In this document: positions 1 through 8,972 of the stretch, in pieces
Layout of the letters: each line of letters opens with the position of its first letter
Numbering within the stretch: position 1 is the first letter of the stretch
Assembly (NCBI GenBank): GCA_963843755.1
Contig: CAWJLS010000001.1
Span: 157,385-221,384 of the forward strand
Direction: 5' to 3'
DNA: 64,000 nt
From: CAWJLS01 sp963843755
GTDB taxonomy: Bacteria; Acidobacteriota; Thermoanaerobaculia; Multivoradales; DATKCC01
Notes under the pieces: model-generated
Seen by the model: only the letters and a program-made list of their open reading frames with translations
What the model was told of the DNA's origin: nothing
Databases searched by the model: none
Position numbers and translations under genes: made by a program

Positions 1-1269
1 CTCACCGAGCTGACCGCGCACGGGCCGTTCCTCGCCGAGACGGCGTCCGTCTCCGCCGACGCTTCGGCCCTCGCCCTGGACCCCGCGGTGCGCTGGTCCG
101 GGCTGCTCGATCCGGCCCGGCTCGCCCCCTGGGTGCCGCCGCGGGAGGGCCGACGCATGAGCCGCCCGTCCCGGTTCGCCGTCGCCGCCGCCCGGATCGC
201 CCTGGAGGACGCCGGCTTCTCCGTGCCGACGGGCGGTCTCGACCAGCTCGGGGTCGTGCTGTCGACCGCTTTCGGGCCCGCCGCCGTGACCGAGGAGTTG
301 CTCTCCCAGATCCTTGGCGGCGGCCCCGAGACCGCCTCGCCGTTCCTGTTCGCCGAGTCGGTGGCCAACGCCCCGGCGGCGCAGGTCGCCCGCCTGACCG
401 GCGCCCGGGGAGCCAACCTGACGATCGCTCAGCGCGAGGCCGGCACGCTGATCGCGGTGCGCCGCGCCGCCGCCGAGATCGTCGCCGGCCGGAGCCGCTT
501 CATGTTCGCCGGCGTCGCCGACGAGATGGTGCCCTTGCTCCAGGCGCTGTTCGACCGGTTCGGCACCCTGGCCCGCGGCGACGGCGACACGCCGCCCGTC
601 GCCCGCCCGTTCGACCGGCACCGGGACGGCTTCCTCACCGCCGAGGGCGCGGCCTTGGTCCTGCTGGAGGAGGCTGACGGTCCGGACGCCCGCGGCACGA
701 GCCCTCATGCGCGGATCCTCGGCGGCGGCGAGGCGTTCGACCCGACGGCGCCCCGCTGCGGCTGGGGCAGCGGCCACCAGGGTCTCGGCCGCGCCCTGGC
801 CCGGGTCCTGGACCGCCTCGGCCTGGCACCCGGTGACGTCGACCTGGTGGTCTCCGGCGCGACCGGCGCACGGGACGGCGACCGCATGGAGGCCCTGACC
901 CTGCGGACCGCCTGGGAGAGCGCCGGTGCCACGGAGCTGCCGCCGATCGTCGCCCCCCGCGGCACCCTCGGCATGCTCGGCGGCGGCCTCCTCGCCACCT
1001 CGGTGCTGCTGGCCGAGGGCGGCTGGGACACTCTCGCCCTCGCCCCGTCCCCCGGCTTCTCCGAGGCCGACCCGGAGCTCGGCGTCGTCCCCCACGGCGG
1101 CGGTCCCCTGCCCGACCCCGCCTCCGCGACCGCCCGCCCCGGCCGCGCGCCGGGCCCGCCCCGCATCCTGATCCAGACGGTCTCCTCCGGCGGCACCGCC
1201 GCCTGGCTGGTCCTCCAGGCGCCGGCGACCCGGGACGCCCGGTCCTCCGACGCGGAGGCCGCCCCGTGA
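1..1269 (+). CDS. Beta-ketoacyl synthase-like protein, chain-length-factor type (5' partial)
   Basis: The reading frame is open from the first base, so the start lies upstream; a GTG at 88 is internal in feel. The protein has a thiolase-fold ketosynthase layout, but the catalytic triad is gone. The nucleophile cysteine is replaced by glutamine in TIAQREAG (codon at 430-432). The usual HGTGT-like block reads SGATGARDGD, without histidine. The second histidine motif reads RGTLGMLGGG. Cys to Gln is the hallmark of KS-beta or chain-length factors, which pair with an active ketosynthase to set chain length or decarboxylate malonyl-ACP. The stop overlaps the next start by 4 nt (GTGA), so it is coupled to the acyltransferase. 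The active partner is presumably upstream, outside the window. The family is clear; the product made is not. Confidence 0.8.
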   Translation, partial: LTELTAHGPFLAETASVSADASALALDPAVRWSGLLDPARLAPWVPPREGRRMSRPSRFAVAAARIALEDAGFSVPTGGLDQLGVVLSTAFGPAAVTEELLSQILGGGPETASPFLFAESVANAPAAQVARLTGARGANLTIAQREAGTLIAVRRAAAEIVAGRSRFMFAGVADEMVPLLQALFDRFGTLARGDGDTPPVARPFDRHRDGFLTAEGAALVLLEEADGPDARGTSPHARILGGGEAFDPTAPRCGWGSGHQGLGRALARVLDRLGLAPGDVDLVVSGATGARDGDRMEALTLRTAWESAGATELPPIVAPRGTLGMLGGGLLATSVLLAEGGWDTLALAPSPGFSEADPELGVVPHGGGPLPDPASATARPGRAPGPPRILIQTVSSGGTAAWLVLQAPATRDARSSDAEAAP

Positions 1270-2255
1270 TCGGTGACGGTACCGGCACCGCCGCGCCGCT
1301 CCGCAACGGCGTCGGCGCCGTCGAGCGGGAGGCTTCTCAGGCGCCCGAGGCCGGGCTCGCCCGCCGCATCCTCGGCAAGTACCACGTCACCGGCGTCTTC
1401 TGGTACCGCTTCCACCAGTGGGGTATGCGGATCTTGCCCAGTTGGGCCGTGGGGCCGGTCATCCTCCTCTTCACCAGCTTCTTCTTCGTCAGCCTGCGGC
1501 GCATCCGGCAGGCGATCGCGTCCAACCTGGAGGCGGTCCTGGGCCCGTGTGGCTGGTGGCAGCGCCAGCTCCGGATCTGGCGCACGATGTGGAACCACGC
1601 CTGGTGCAACTCCGAGCGCTACGAGCGCCTGTCGACCGACCGGAGCTTCGAGGTCGAGGCCGACGGTCTGGAGCACTGGCCGGCGAGCGAGGTGATGGAC
1701 CGGGGGCTGATCCTGGTGACCGCCCACGTGGGGGCCTGGGACGTGGGTTCCTACCTGCCGCGAACCACCGAACGGCGCCCGGTCCACGTCGTCCGCGAGC
1801 AGGAGATGGACCCGGAAGCCCAGGAGTTCATCGAGACCCTCTACCGGGAGCGGACCTCCCAGCACTTCACCACCCACTTCTCGCGCGACAACCCAGCCCT
1901 GGGAGCGGTCCTGCTCTCGGCCCTCAGACGGGGCGAGATCGTCGGGCTCCAGGGCGACCGGGCGGCGACCACCGGCCGCACCGCCGACGCCGAGCTCCTC
2001 GGCCGCCCCCTGCGCCTGCCGGTCGGCCCGGCGGCCCTCGCCCGCGCAGCCGGCTGCCTCGCGGTGCCCGTCTTCTGCTTCCGCGAAGGGCGGCGGCGCT
2101 ACCGCGTGGTCATCCGTCCGCCGATCGACCCCGACCCGAGCGACGATCCGACCGCCGACCTGGTCCGGATCACCCGCCGGCTCACCGAGGAGATCTCCTG
2201 GGCCATCCGCCGGTGCCCCAACCAGTGGTTCTGCTTCCGCGCGCTCTGGGAGTAG
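1266..2255 (+). CDS. Lysophospholipid / lipid A biosynthesis acyltransferase (LpxL/HtrB family)
   Basis: 329 aa, GTG start overlapping the previous stop. It has a membrane segment near residues 60-76 and the HX4D acyltransferase motif in AHVGAWD (H154, D159). The later EIVGLQGDRA block and the basic C-terminus also match the LABT family. These enzymes move an acyl chain from acyl-ACP or acyl-CoA onto a lipid acceptor at the inner membrane. Following a ketosynthase-like gene, it may acylate a product of that pathway, as the LpxL-like enzymes in aryl polyene clusters are thought to do, rather than act as the housekeeping lipid A enzyme. The family call is firm; the substrate is unknown. Confidence 0.85.
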   Translation: MIGDGTGTAAPLRNGVGAVEREASQAPEAGLARRILGKYHVTGVFWYRFHQWGMRILPSWAVGPVILLFTSFFFVSLRRIRQAIASNLEAVLGPCGWWQRQLRIWRTMWNHAWCNSERYERLSTDRSFEVEADGLEHWPASEVMDRGLILVTAHVGAWDVGSYLPRTTERRPVHVVREQEMDPEAQEFIETLYRERTSQHFTTHFSRDNPALGAVLLSALRRGEIVGLQGDRAATTGRTADAELLGRPLRLPVGPAALARAAGCLAVPVFCFREGRRRYRVVIRPPIDPDPSDDPTADLVRITRRLTEEISWAIRRCPNQWFCFRALWE

Positions 2256-2264
2256 GGACGCCGC

Positions 2265-2969
2265 TCAGCCCCGGGCCGAGAGCCGGTGGTAGATCGACGC
2301 GAGGGTGATGGCGACGGTGTCGCGCAGGGGGCGGTAGAAAGACGGCACGCGGTCGTGGTAGATCGTCCGGATCACGACCTCTCCGATCCGGGCCTTGCGG
2401 CGCGCCGCCTTGATCAGCATCTCCGACTCGATGGCGTAGCCGCGCGAGCGCAGATCCATCCGTTCGAGTAGCCCGACGTCCACGAGCCGGTACCCGGACT
2501 GGCTGTCGCCGAGCTTGACGCCGGTGATGATCGACAGCAGCTTGGTGCCGATGGTGTTGGTCCAGTAGCGGTGCGGCGGGATCAGCGCCCGCTCCTTCAG
2601 GCGACCGCCGACGATCAGGTCCCACGCGCCCGAGTCCCAGGCCGCCAGCATCCCGGTCAGGTCGTCCGGATCGTGCTGGCCGTCGCCGTCGAGCAGCGCG
2701 ACCGCGGCGAGGTCCGGGCCGGCACCGCGCCGGCGCTCGTCGAACAGGTGGGCGAAGGCGGTGCGTAGCGCCGCGCCCTTGCCCCGGTTGCGGTCGTGGC
2801 GGAGCACCTCGGCCCCGGCCTCGCGGGCCACCCGGCCGCTCGCATCGGTCGAGCCGTCGTCGACCACGATCACCCGTCCGAGGTGGCGTAGCGTCCCCTC
2901 GACGACCTCGCCCACGGTCGCGGCGCACTGGTAGGCGGGGATCACCCCGACGACGTCCTGACGCGGCAT
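2265..2969 (-). CDS. Glycosyltransferase family 2, dolichyl/polyprenyl-phosphate mannose synthase-like
   Basis: 234 aa from the ATG at 2969 (a GTG two codons upstream is possible). The GT-A fold is shown by VVDDGSTD (35-42), the RNRGKGAAL nucleotide loop, and the DXD-type metal site DGDGQHDP (94-101). There is no obvious C-terminal membrane anchor, as in the short DPM1 type. Such enzymes transfer a sugar from NDP-sugar to a polyprenyl phosphate on the cytoplasmic face. It converges on the acyltransferase with only 9 nt between the stops, and its promoter would share the 2970-3325 region with nuo. It may belong with the lipid cluster to its left. Confidence 0.85.
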   Translation of the reverse strand: MPRQDVVGVIPAYQCAATVGEVVEGTLRHLGRVIVVDDGSTDASGRVAREAGAEVLRHDRNRGKGAALRTAFAHLFDERRRGAGPDLAAVALLDGDGQHDPDDLTGMLAAWDSGAWDLIVGGRLKERALIPPHRYWTNTIGTKLLSIITGVKLGDSQSGYRLVDVGLLERMDLRSRGYAIESEMLIKAARRKARIGEVVIRTIYHDRVPSFYRPLRDTVAITLASIYHRLSARG

Positions 2970-3325
2970 GCTCACGGCGCGCAAGCATACCTTCGATCGG
3001 CGCCCGGGTGGCCCGAGCCTCCCCCAAGGGGCGGTTGTCAGCCCTGGGGCCTTGTGACATCCTTCACAGGTCCGACGGGTCGCGGCCATACGGCTCTCCC
3101 AGCATGCGGGGGCCGGGCCGCGTTCGCACGTACGGGCCCCGGGACGGTCCGGTCAGTTCGCGGTTCCGGTCGCGCTCCCAGGGCCTTCGCCCCCCGACGG
3201 ACATACCGGAACGACCGAGACGAACACGCCCGGACGCTGCATGAGCCAGAGCAGGTCATGAACCGTCCGTGCCAACGACGCCGGGCCGCCGGCCTCGCGC
3301 GCGGCCCCCGGAGGGACGAACAGCC
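2970..3325. promoter_or_regulatory. Divergent intergenic region: GT2 / nuo promoter region
   Basis: No convincing gene lies here; short open frames are high-GC shadows. It holds a Rex-type operator (3052-3069). A possible -35 TTGTCA at 3035-3040 would put a weak -10 (CATCCT, 3058-3063) inside that operator. About 255 nt of GC-rich leader separates the operator from nuoA. Confidence 0.5.
3052..3069. promoter_or_regulatory. Rex (redox repressor) operator upstream of nuo
   Basis: The 18-bp site TTGTGAC-ATCC-TTCACAG matches the Rex-box pattern TTGTGAA-N4-TTCACAA at 12 of 14 arm positions, with perfect TGTGA/TCACA half-sites. The rex gene itself lies at the end of the downstream nuo cluster. Rex normally releases this site when NADH is high. 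The site overlaps a weak candidate -10 for nuo, so repression is the expected effect. Confidence 0.75.
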
Positions 3326-3742
3326 TTGCCCGAGAGCTACCTACCGGTCCTCCTAGCGCTGGGGATCGCCATCCTGATCGGTCTCGCGATGCTGGGGGTC
3401 TCGTATCTCGCCGCCCGGAGCAAGATTCTCTCCGGCCGCACCGAGGTGACGCCGTACGAGTCCGGCATGCCACTGCTCGATCAGTCGCACAAGCGGATCT
3501 CGATCCTCTTCTTCCTGATCGCGATCGACTTCATCGTCTTCGACCTGGAGGCGGCCTTCCTCTACCCGTGGGCGCTGGTGATGCGCGCGGGCGGCTGGGC
3601 GCTCTTCGGGGCGATCCTGGTGTTCATCGCCCTCATTCTGGTCGGCTACGTCTACATCTGGCGCAAGGGCGGCCTCGACCTCGGCGCCCGCAGCCACCTG
3701 GTCGCCAAGGGCCCGGTGAGCCGACGAGGAGGTCAGCCATGA
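3326..3742 (+). CDS. nuoA: NADH-quinone oxidoreductase subunit A
   Basis: 138 aa. The start is taken as TTG at 3326, because GGAGGG lies 10 nt upstream and this gives the usual N-terminus just before the first membrane helix (PVLLALGIAILIGLAML). A GTG at 3269 would lie upstream of the ribosome site. Three membrane helices are visible. The conserved loop YESGMPLLDQSHKRISILFFL and the acidic FIVFDLEAAFLYPWA helix are diagnostic of NuoA. It is a membrane subunit next to the quinone channel. The stop overlaps the nuoE start (ATGA). Confidence 0.93.
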   Translation: MPESYLPVLLALGIAILIGLAMLGVSYLAARSKILSGRTEVTPYESGMPLLDQSHKRISILFFLIAIDFIVFDLEAAFLYPWALVMRAGGWALFGAILVFIALILVGYVYIWRKGGLDLGARSHLVAKGPVSRRGGQP

Positions 3743-4278
3743 GCGACCCGACCGACACCCCGCGCGAAGCGCCCGAGCCGGACGCCGCGGCCTCCGCGCC
3801 GGAGCCGCGCTTCCCCGCCGAAGCCCGCGCCCGGCTCGACGAGATCAAGAGCCGTTACCCCGAGGGCACCAAGGCGGCGCTCATCCCGGCACTCCACATC
3901 GCCCAGGAGGTCTGGGGCGGCTGGCTGCCCGAGGAGGCGATCCGCGCCGTCTCGAACGAGCTCGGCATCCCGACCCCCGAGGTCTACGGCGTGGTCAGCT
4001 TCTACGACCTGTTCCACCAGCGGCCGGTCGGGCGCCACCGCCTGCGCGTGTGCACCAACCTGCCCTGCCAGCTCCGCGGCGCCGAGGAGATCATGGAGGT
4101 GCTGCGCGAGGAGCTGGGGGTCGAGGAGGACGAGATCACGCCGGACGGCAAGTGCTCGTTCACCCACTTCGAGTGCCTCGGCTCCTGCGACACGGCGCCG
4201 ATGATGATGCTCGACAACGACTACGAGGAGAACCTGACCCCGGAGCGGGTCCGGCAGATCCTCGAGGGGCTCGAGTAA
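3739..4278 (+). CDS. nuoE: NADH-quinone oxidoreductase subunit E (24 kDa, [2Fe-2S] N1a)
   Basis: 179 aa, thioredoxin-like ferredoxin of the NADH-dehydrogenase module. The four [2Fe-2S] ligands are C105, C110 (CTNLPC) and C146, C150 (CLGSC), the standard CX4C...CX3C spacing. It has an N-terminal Pro/Ala-rich extension of about 25 residues before the helical domain. It follows nuoA directly; the usual nuoB, nuoC and nuoD between A and E are absent. The ATG overlaps the nuoA stop by 4 nt, and its own stop shares one base with the annotated nuoF ATG, so the three are likely co-translated. Confidence 0.93.
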   Translation: MSDPTDTPREAPEPDAAASAPEPRFPAEARARLDEIKSRYPEGTKAALIPALHIAQEVWGGWLPEEAIRAVSNELGIPTPEVYGVVSFYDLFHQRPVGRHRLRVCTNLPCQLRGAEEIMEVLREELGVEEDEITPDGKCSFTHFECLGSCDTAPMMMLDNDYEENLTPERVRQILEGLE

Positions 4279-5580
4279 TGGCTGCCTTCGAGCCGGTCCT
4301 CTCGCAACGTCGGCCATCCGGAGGTCCGCGAGGTCGCGGGCTACAAGAAGCGCGGCGGCTACGCCGGGCTCGCCAAGGCCCTGACCATGGAGCCCGAGGA
4401 GGTCATCGAGGCGGTCAAGGCCTCGGGGCTGCGCGGCCGCGGCGGCGCCGGGTTCCCGTGCGGCATGAAGTGGAGCTTCATCCCCAAGGGGTCGGACAAG
4501 CCGAAGTACATCGTCTGCAACGCCGACGAGTCCGAGCCGGGCACCTTCAAGGACCGGCTGCTGATGGAGCACGACCCCCACCAGCTCATCGAGGGCTGTG
4601 CCATCGCCGGCTACGCCGTCGGCGCCGGGACCACCTACATCTACATCCGCGGCGAGTACACCGAGGCGGCCGACATCCTGGAGGCGGCGATCCGCGACGC
4701 CTACGACGCCGGCGTCCTCGGCGCCAACGTCCTGGGCGACACCGAGCGCGCCTTCCGCCACGACATGTACGTGCACCGGGGCGCCGGGGCCTACATCTGC
4801 GGCGAGGAGACCGGCCTGCTCGAGTCGCTCGAGGGCAAGCGCGGCCAGCCGCGGGTCAAGCCGCCCTTCCCCGCCATCATCGGCGCCTTCGGCGCGCCGA
4901 CCGTGATCAACAACGTCGAGACCTTGTGCTGCGTGCCGCACATCCTCGAGCGCGGCCCGGAGTGGTTCAAGGGCATCGGCACCGACGAGCGCAACACCGG
5001 CCCGAAGCTCTACGCCATCTCCGGCCACGTCGAGCGCCCCGGCACCTACGAGCATCCGATCGGCGTGCCGTTCTCGACCCTGCTCGAGAGCGCCGGCGGG
5101 ATGCTCGGCGGCAAGCCGCTCAAGGCGTTCATCCCGGGCGGCGCCTCGGCCGCGATCCTCGGCGTCCAGCACCGCGACCTGCCGCTCGACTTCGACCAGG
5201 TGGCCAAGGCGGGCAGCATGCTCGGCTCGGCCGCGGTCATGGTCATGGACGAGTCGGTCTGCCTGGTGCGGGCGACCCTGCGCCTGGCCAAGTTCTTCAA
5301 TCACGAGTCGTGCGGTCAGTGCACCCCCTGCCGTGAAGGCACCAACTGGATGAACCTGCTCTTGAAGCGCCTCGAGAGCGGTGGGGGGAGCGCCGCCGAC
5401 ATCCAGGTCCTCGGGGAGATCTGCGAGATGATCGCGGGCAACTCCCTGTGCGCCCTGGGCGATGCCGCCGCCGGCCCGGTCCGTTCGCTGGTGGCCAACT
5501 TCACCGACGAGATCGAGAAGCACATCGAGCACGGTGGCTGTCCGTACGAGCACCGGCGCTACTTCTCCCCGTCCACCTGA
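4278..5580 (+). CDS. nuoF: NADH-quinone oxidoreductase subunit F (NADH/FMN subunit), apparent frameshift near the N-terminus
   Basis: NuoF binds NADH and FMN and carries the [4Fe-4S] N3 cluster. The conserved part is intact: GRGGAGFPCGMKW for the nucleotides, GEETGLLESLEGKRGQP, and the N3 cysteines encoded at 5311, 5320, 5329 and 5449 (SCGQCTPC...GNSLC). The natural start MAAFEPVL is at 4278 in one frame. The next conserved residues RNVGHPEVRE continue in the +1 frame from about 4304. One extra base, or loss of a CG pair in the CTCTCGCAAC stretch (4299-4308), would explain this. Without correction only an ATG at 4387 gives an unbroken 397-aa protein, lacking about 36 residues. A sequencing indel is the simplest reading; a real mutation cannot be excluded. 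Confidence 0.88.
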
Positions 5581-5600
5581 GAAAGGGAAGCTCCAGAGCG

Positions 5601-7238
5601 ATGCCGACCGTCACCATCAACGGCCGCACCGTCGAGGTCGAGGCTGGTACCAACGTCATCGAAGCCGCGAAGCAGGTGGGGGTACAGGTTCCCCACTACT
5701 GCTACCACCCGCGGCTCTCGGTGGTCGGACAGTGCCGGATGTGCCTCGTCCAGGTCGACGGGCACCCCAAGCTCCAGGCCGGCTGCTCGGTGACCGTCCA
5801 GAAGGACGGCATGGAGATCCGGACCGACGTGCCCGAGGTCGAAGAGGCCCAGCGCGCGATGATGGAGTTCCTCCTCATCAACCACCCGCTGGACTGCTCG
5901 ATCTGCGACCAGGCGGGCGAGTGCGGGCTGCAGGACTACGCCTTCAAGCACGGGCAGTCCTTCTCCCGGTTCCGCTACGAGGAGAAGCGCACCTACCCGG
6001 GCCGCGAGCGCATCCCGCTCGGCCCCAGCGTGCTGCTGAACATGAACCGGTGCATCCAGTGCACGCGCTGCGTGCGCTTCACCCGCGAGATCGCGGGCAC
6101 CGGCTCCCTCGGCTTCTTCAACCGCGGCGCCCGCACCGAGATCGGCACCTTCCCGGGCCAGGAGCTCGACGACCCGCTGTCGGCGAACGTCGTCGACATC
6201 TGCCCGGTCGGCGCCCTGACCTCGACCCGCTTCCGGTTCGCCGAGCGGGTCTGGAACCTGGACAAGAAGCCGTCTCTGTGCACCGGCTGCGAGGTCGGCT
6301 GCAACATCACCATCGAGCACCGAGGCGGCAAGATCCGGCGCTACAAGCCGCGGCTCAACGAGGCGGTCAACGACCACTGGATCTGCGACTTCGGCCGGGG
6401 CAGCTACGAGCGCTACCACCAGTTGCCCCGCCTCGCCAGCCCGCGCCTGCGCAAGGGCAACGGCAGCGGCGATGCGATGGCCAACGTCTCCTGGAAGGAG
6501 GCCCTCGACGCGGCCTACCGCGCCCTGACCTCCCGGAGCTCCGATGGCGCCCTGGCGTTCCTCGGCTCCGCCCATCGCTCGACCGAGGAGGCCTACCTGC
6601 TCGGCCTGATCGCCGACCACGTGGGCTCGCCCCATCGCGCGGTCTGGGTCGACCAGGGGGAGGAGCACTCGATCCCCCGGCCGTCCGGCCCGATCTCGGG
6701 CACCGAGGCCGGACCGAACCGGCGCGGCGCCGAGCTGGCCGGCCTCGCGGCCCGCGAAGGCGGCTTCACCGCCCACGACCTGCTCGAGGGCGCCGCGGCC
6801 GCCAAGTGCTCGGTCCTCGTCGTCGCCGACAGCGACTTCGGCGAGGGCGCCCACGATCCGGCGACGGTCGCGCGCCTGCGCCAGGCGGAGACCCTGGTCG
6901 TCTTCGGCTGGGCGGACACGCCGCTCGCCGAGGCCGCCGACGTCGCCCTGCCGCTCGCGACCCATGCGGAGTCCGAAGGCACCTTCGTCAACGTCGACCA
7001 CCGCCTCCAGCGCTTCGAGCGCGCCTTCCCCGCTCCGGGCCAGGCGCGCCCCGGCGTCGAGGTGCTCGCCGAGCTCCTCCGCCGCTTCGGCGACGCCTGG
7101 GACGACGAGGTCACCACCGCCGACGTGTTCGACCGCCTGGCCGGCGACCGAGCGCCCTTCGCCGGCCTGGCGTTCGACCGCCTTCCGGCCGAAGGCGCCG
7201 TGCTCGCCCCGGCCCAAGAGACCGAGGACGCCCAGTGA
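5601..7238 (+). CDS. nuoG: NADH-quinone oxidoreductase subunit G (75 kDa iron-sulfur subunit)
   Basis: 545 aa, short for NuoG (often 650-900), mainly through a reduced molybdopterin-like domain. All N-terminal cluster ligands are present: [2Fe-2S] C34, C45, C48, C62; the His-ligated [4Fe-4S] H95, C99, C102, C108; and [4Fe-4S] C151, C154, C157, C201. The extra N7-type set C227, C230, C234, C262 is also present, a cluster found in only some bacterial Complex I. The C-terminal half keeps the MopB-like SDFGEGAHD and PLATHAESEGTFVNVDHRLQRF segments without evident cofactor function. It starts 20 nt after nuoF. It passes electrons from NuoF towards the quinone module. Confidence 0.93.
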   Translation: MPTVTINGRTVEVEAGTNVIEAAKQVGVQVPHYCYHPRLSVVGQCRMCLVQVDGHPKLQAGCSVTVQKDGMEIRTDVPEVEEAQRAMMEFLLINHPLDCSICDQAGECGLQDYAFKHGQSFSRFRYEEKRTYPGRERIPLGPSVLLNMNRCIQCTRCVRFTREIAGTGSLGFFNRGARTEIGTFPGQELDDPLSANVVDICPVGALTSTRFRFAERVWNLDKKPSLCTGCEVGCNITIEHRGGKIRRYKPRLNEAVNDHWICDFGRGSYERYHQLPRLASPRLRKGNGSGDAMANVSWKEALDAAYRALTSRSSDGALAFLGSAHRSTEEAYLLGLIADHVGSPHRAVWVDQGEEHSIPRPSGPISGTEAGPNRRGAELAGLAAREGGFTAHDLLEGAAAAKCSVLVVADSDFGEGAHDPATVARLRQAETLVVFGWADTPLAEAADVALPLATHAESEGTFVNVDHRLQRFERAFPAPGQARPGVEVLAELLRRFGDAWDDEVTTADVFDRLAGDRAPFAGLAFDRLPAEGAVLAPAQETEDAQ

Positions 7239-7341
7239 GGCTCGGCCAAGAACGGACCGGACGGCGGCGGCGCCCCTCCCTCGCCTGAACCCCTGAGCCC
7301 AGCCCGAACCAACCTATGAATACGAAGAAGAGGAGCCGTCC

Positions 7342-8364
7342 GTGAGCGTGCAGACAATTGCCATGCTCGTCAAATTCGGCGCCTTCCTGATCGTCCTGCT
7401 CACCGTCATTCCGGTGATGGTGTGGGTGGAGCGCCGGGGTGGCGCGATGATGCAGGACCGGCCCGGACCGAACCGGCTGGGGCCCTTCGGCCTCATTCAG
7501 CCACTGGCCGACGCCGGGAAGTTCATCTTCAAGGAAGACATCATGCCGTCCGAGGCCGACCGCCTGCTCTACCTGCTGGCGCCGGTCCTGGCCCTGATCC
7601 CGGCCTTCTCGACGTTCGTGGTCATCCCCCTGGGGCCGACCATTTCGATCGGCGGAGTCGAGGTGCCGATGATGGTGGCGCCGGCGGAGACCGGAGTGCT
7701 GCTGTTCCTGGCGCTGGCGAGCCTCGGGGTCTACTCCCTGGTGATCGCCGGCTACGCCTCGAACAACAAGTACTCGCTGCTCGGCTCGATCCGTGCCTCG
7801 GCGCAGATGATCAGCTACGAGCTGGCGCTGACCCTGGCGGTGGTCGCCGTGCTGCTGCCGGTCGGCTCCTTCCGCCTGGACCGGGTGGTCGAGTACCAGA
7901 TCGACGGGGTGTGGAACATCATCCCTCAGATCATCGGCTTCGTGGTCTTCCTGATCGCCGCCTTCGCCGAGACCAACCGGCTGCCCTTCGACCTGCCGGA
8001 GGCGGAGTCGGAGCTGGTCGCCGGGTACCACACCGAGTACAGCGCCATGCGCTTCGCCTGCTTCTTCATGGCCGAGTACGCCGCCATGACGGTGCTCTCG
8101 GCCCTGGCGGTGACGCTCTACCTCGGCGGCTGGCACCTGCCGGGGGTCGACCTCGCCGCCATGGGCATTCTCGGGGTGGTCCTCGGTGCCGCCGTGCTCC
8201 TGGCCAAGGTCGGCGCGTTCCTGTTCTTCTTCGTCTGGGTCCGCTGGAGCTTCCCCCGCTTCCGCTATGACCAGCTCATGGCGATCGGCTGGAAGGGGCT
8301 GCTGCCGCTGGCCATCATCAACCTGATCTGGGTCGCTACGGCGAGCCTCGCGGGGTGGATGTGA
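7342..8364 (+). CDS. nuoH: NADH-quinone oxidoreductase subunit H
   Basis: 340 aa with eight predicted membrane helices. The start is GTG at 7342, with GAAGAGGAG just upstream. NuoH forms most of the quinone chamber and links it to the proton pumps. The family landmarks are present: VWVERRGGAMMQDRPGPNR (27-45) on the first loop, and the acidic loop FAETNRLPFDLPEAESELV with HTEYSAMRF after it. A 103-nt gap without an obvious terminator separates it from nuoG. The next gene is nuoJ, so the ferredoxin-like nuoI normally found between H and J is missing. The stop overlaps the nuoJ start (TGATG). Confidence 0.95.
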   Translation: MSVQTIAMLVKFGAFLIVLLTVIPVMVWVERRGGAMMQDRPGPNRLGPFGLIQPLADAGKFIFKEDIMPSEADRLLYLLAPVLALIPAFSTFVVIPLGPTISIGGVEVPMMVAPAETGVLLFLALASLGVYSLVIAGYASNNKYSLLGSIRASAQMISYELALTLAVVAVLLPVGSFRLDRVVEYQIDGVWNIIPQIIGFVVFLIAAFAETNRLPFDLPEAESELVAGYHTEYSAMRFACFFMAEYAAMTVLSALAVTLYLGGWHLPGVDLAAMGILGVVLGAAVLLAKVGAFLFFFVWVRWSFPRFRYDQLMAIGWKGLLPLAIINLIWVATASLAGWM

Positions 8365-8972
8365 TGGAGCTCGCGACCTTCCTCCTGTTCTCGGCGCTCG
8401 CCGTCGTCTCGGCCCTGGTGGTGGTCACCCACCGCGACCCGGTCAAGTCGACGCTGAGCCTGGTCGTGACCCTGTTCTCCACCGGTGTGCTCTTCCTGCT
8501 GCTCGGGGCGCCGTTCGTCGGCGTCCTCCAGGTGCTGGTCTACACCGGGGCGATCGTGGTCCTCTTCCTGTTCGTGGTCATGCTGCTCAACCTCCAGCGC
8601 GAGGCGCGCTCGGAGGGCGGTGGCCTGCTTCAGCGGGTGTTCGCCATCGCCGGCGCGGTCGCCTTCGTCGCCACCGTCGGCTTCGCTGTCTGGCGCTCGG
8701 CGGCCGGCGCCGCTGTCGGACCGCTCCGGGAAGACTTCGTCTCCCTGACCGCGTTCGCCGCCGAGCTCTTCGACCGCTTCCTGCTGCCGTTCGAGATCAT
8801 CGGCCTGCTGCTGCTGGTGGCGGTGATCGCCGCCTACGTCCTGGCCAAGCGCCCGGAGGGAGCGGTCGCCGCGGCCATGGACGCCAACCGCCACGACGCC
8901 GCCTCGCCCGAGCCTGCCGGCACGGGTGGAACGGCGGGGACGACAGCGGGCGGAACGGAGGTGTCCCGATGA
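8364..8972 (+). CDS. nuoJ: NADH-quinone oxidoreductase subunit J
   Basis: 202 aa, five membrane helices. ATG at 8364 is preferred because it forms a TGATG overlap with the nuoH stop; a GTG three codons upstream is in frame. The conserved helix VGVLQVLVYTGAIVVLFLFVVMLLNL contains the pi-bulge region typical of NuoJ. The C-terminal tail after residue 165 is Ala/Gly/Thr-rich and probably disordered. It is a membrane subunit near the quinone end. Confidence 0.93.
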   Translation: MELATFLLFSALAVVSALVVVTHRDPVKSTLSLVVTLFSTGVLFLLLGAPFVGVLQVLVYTGAIVVLFLFVVMLLNLQREARSEGGGLLQRVFAIAGAVAFVATVGFAVWRSAAGAAVGPLREDFVSLTAFAAELFDRFLLPFEIIGLLLLVAVIAAYVLAKRPEGAVAAAMDANRHDAASPEPAGTGGTAGTTAGGTEVSR

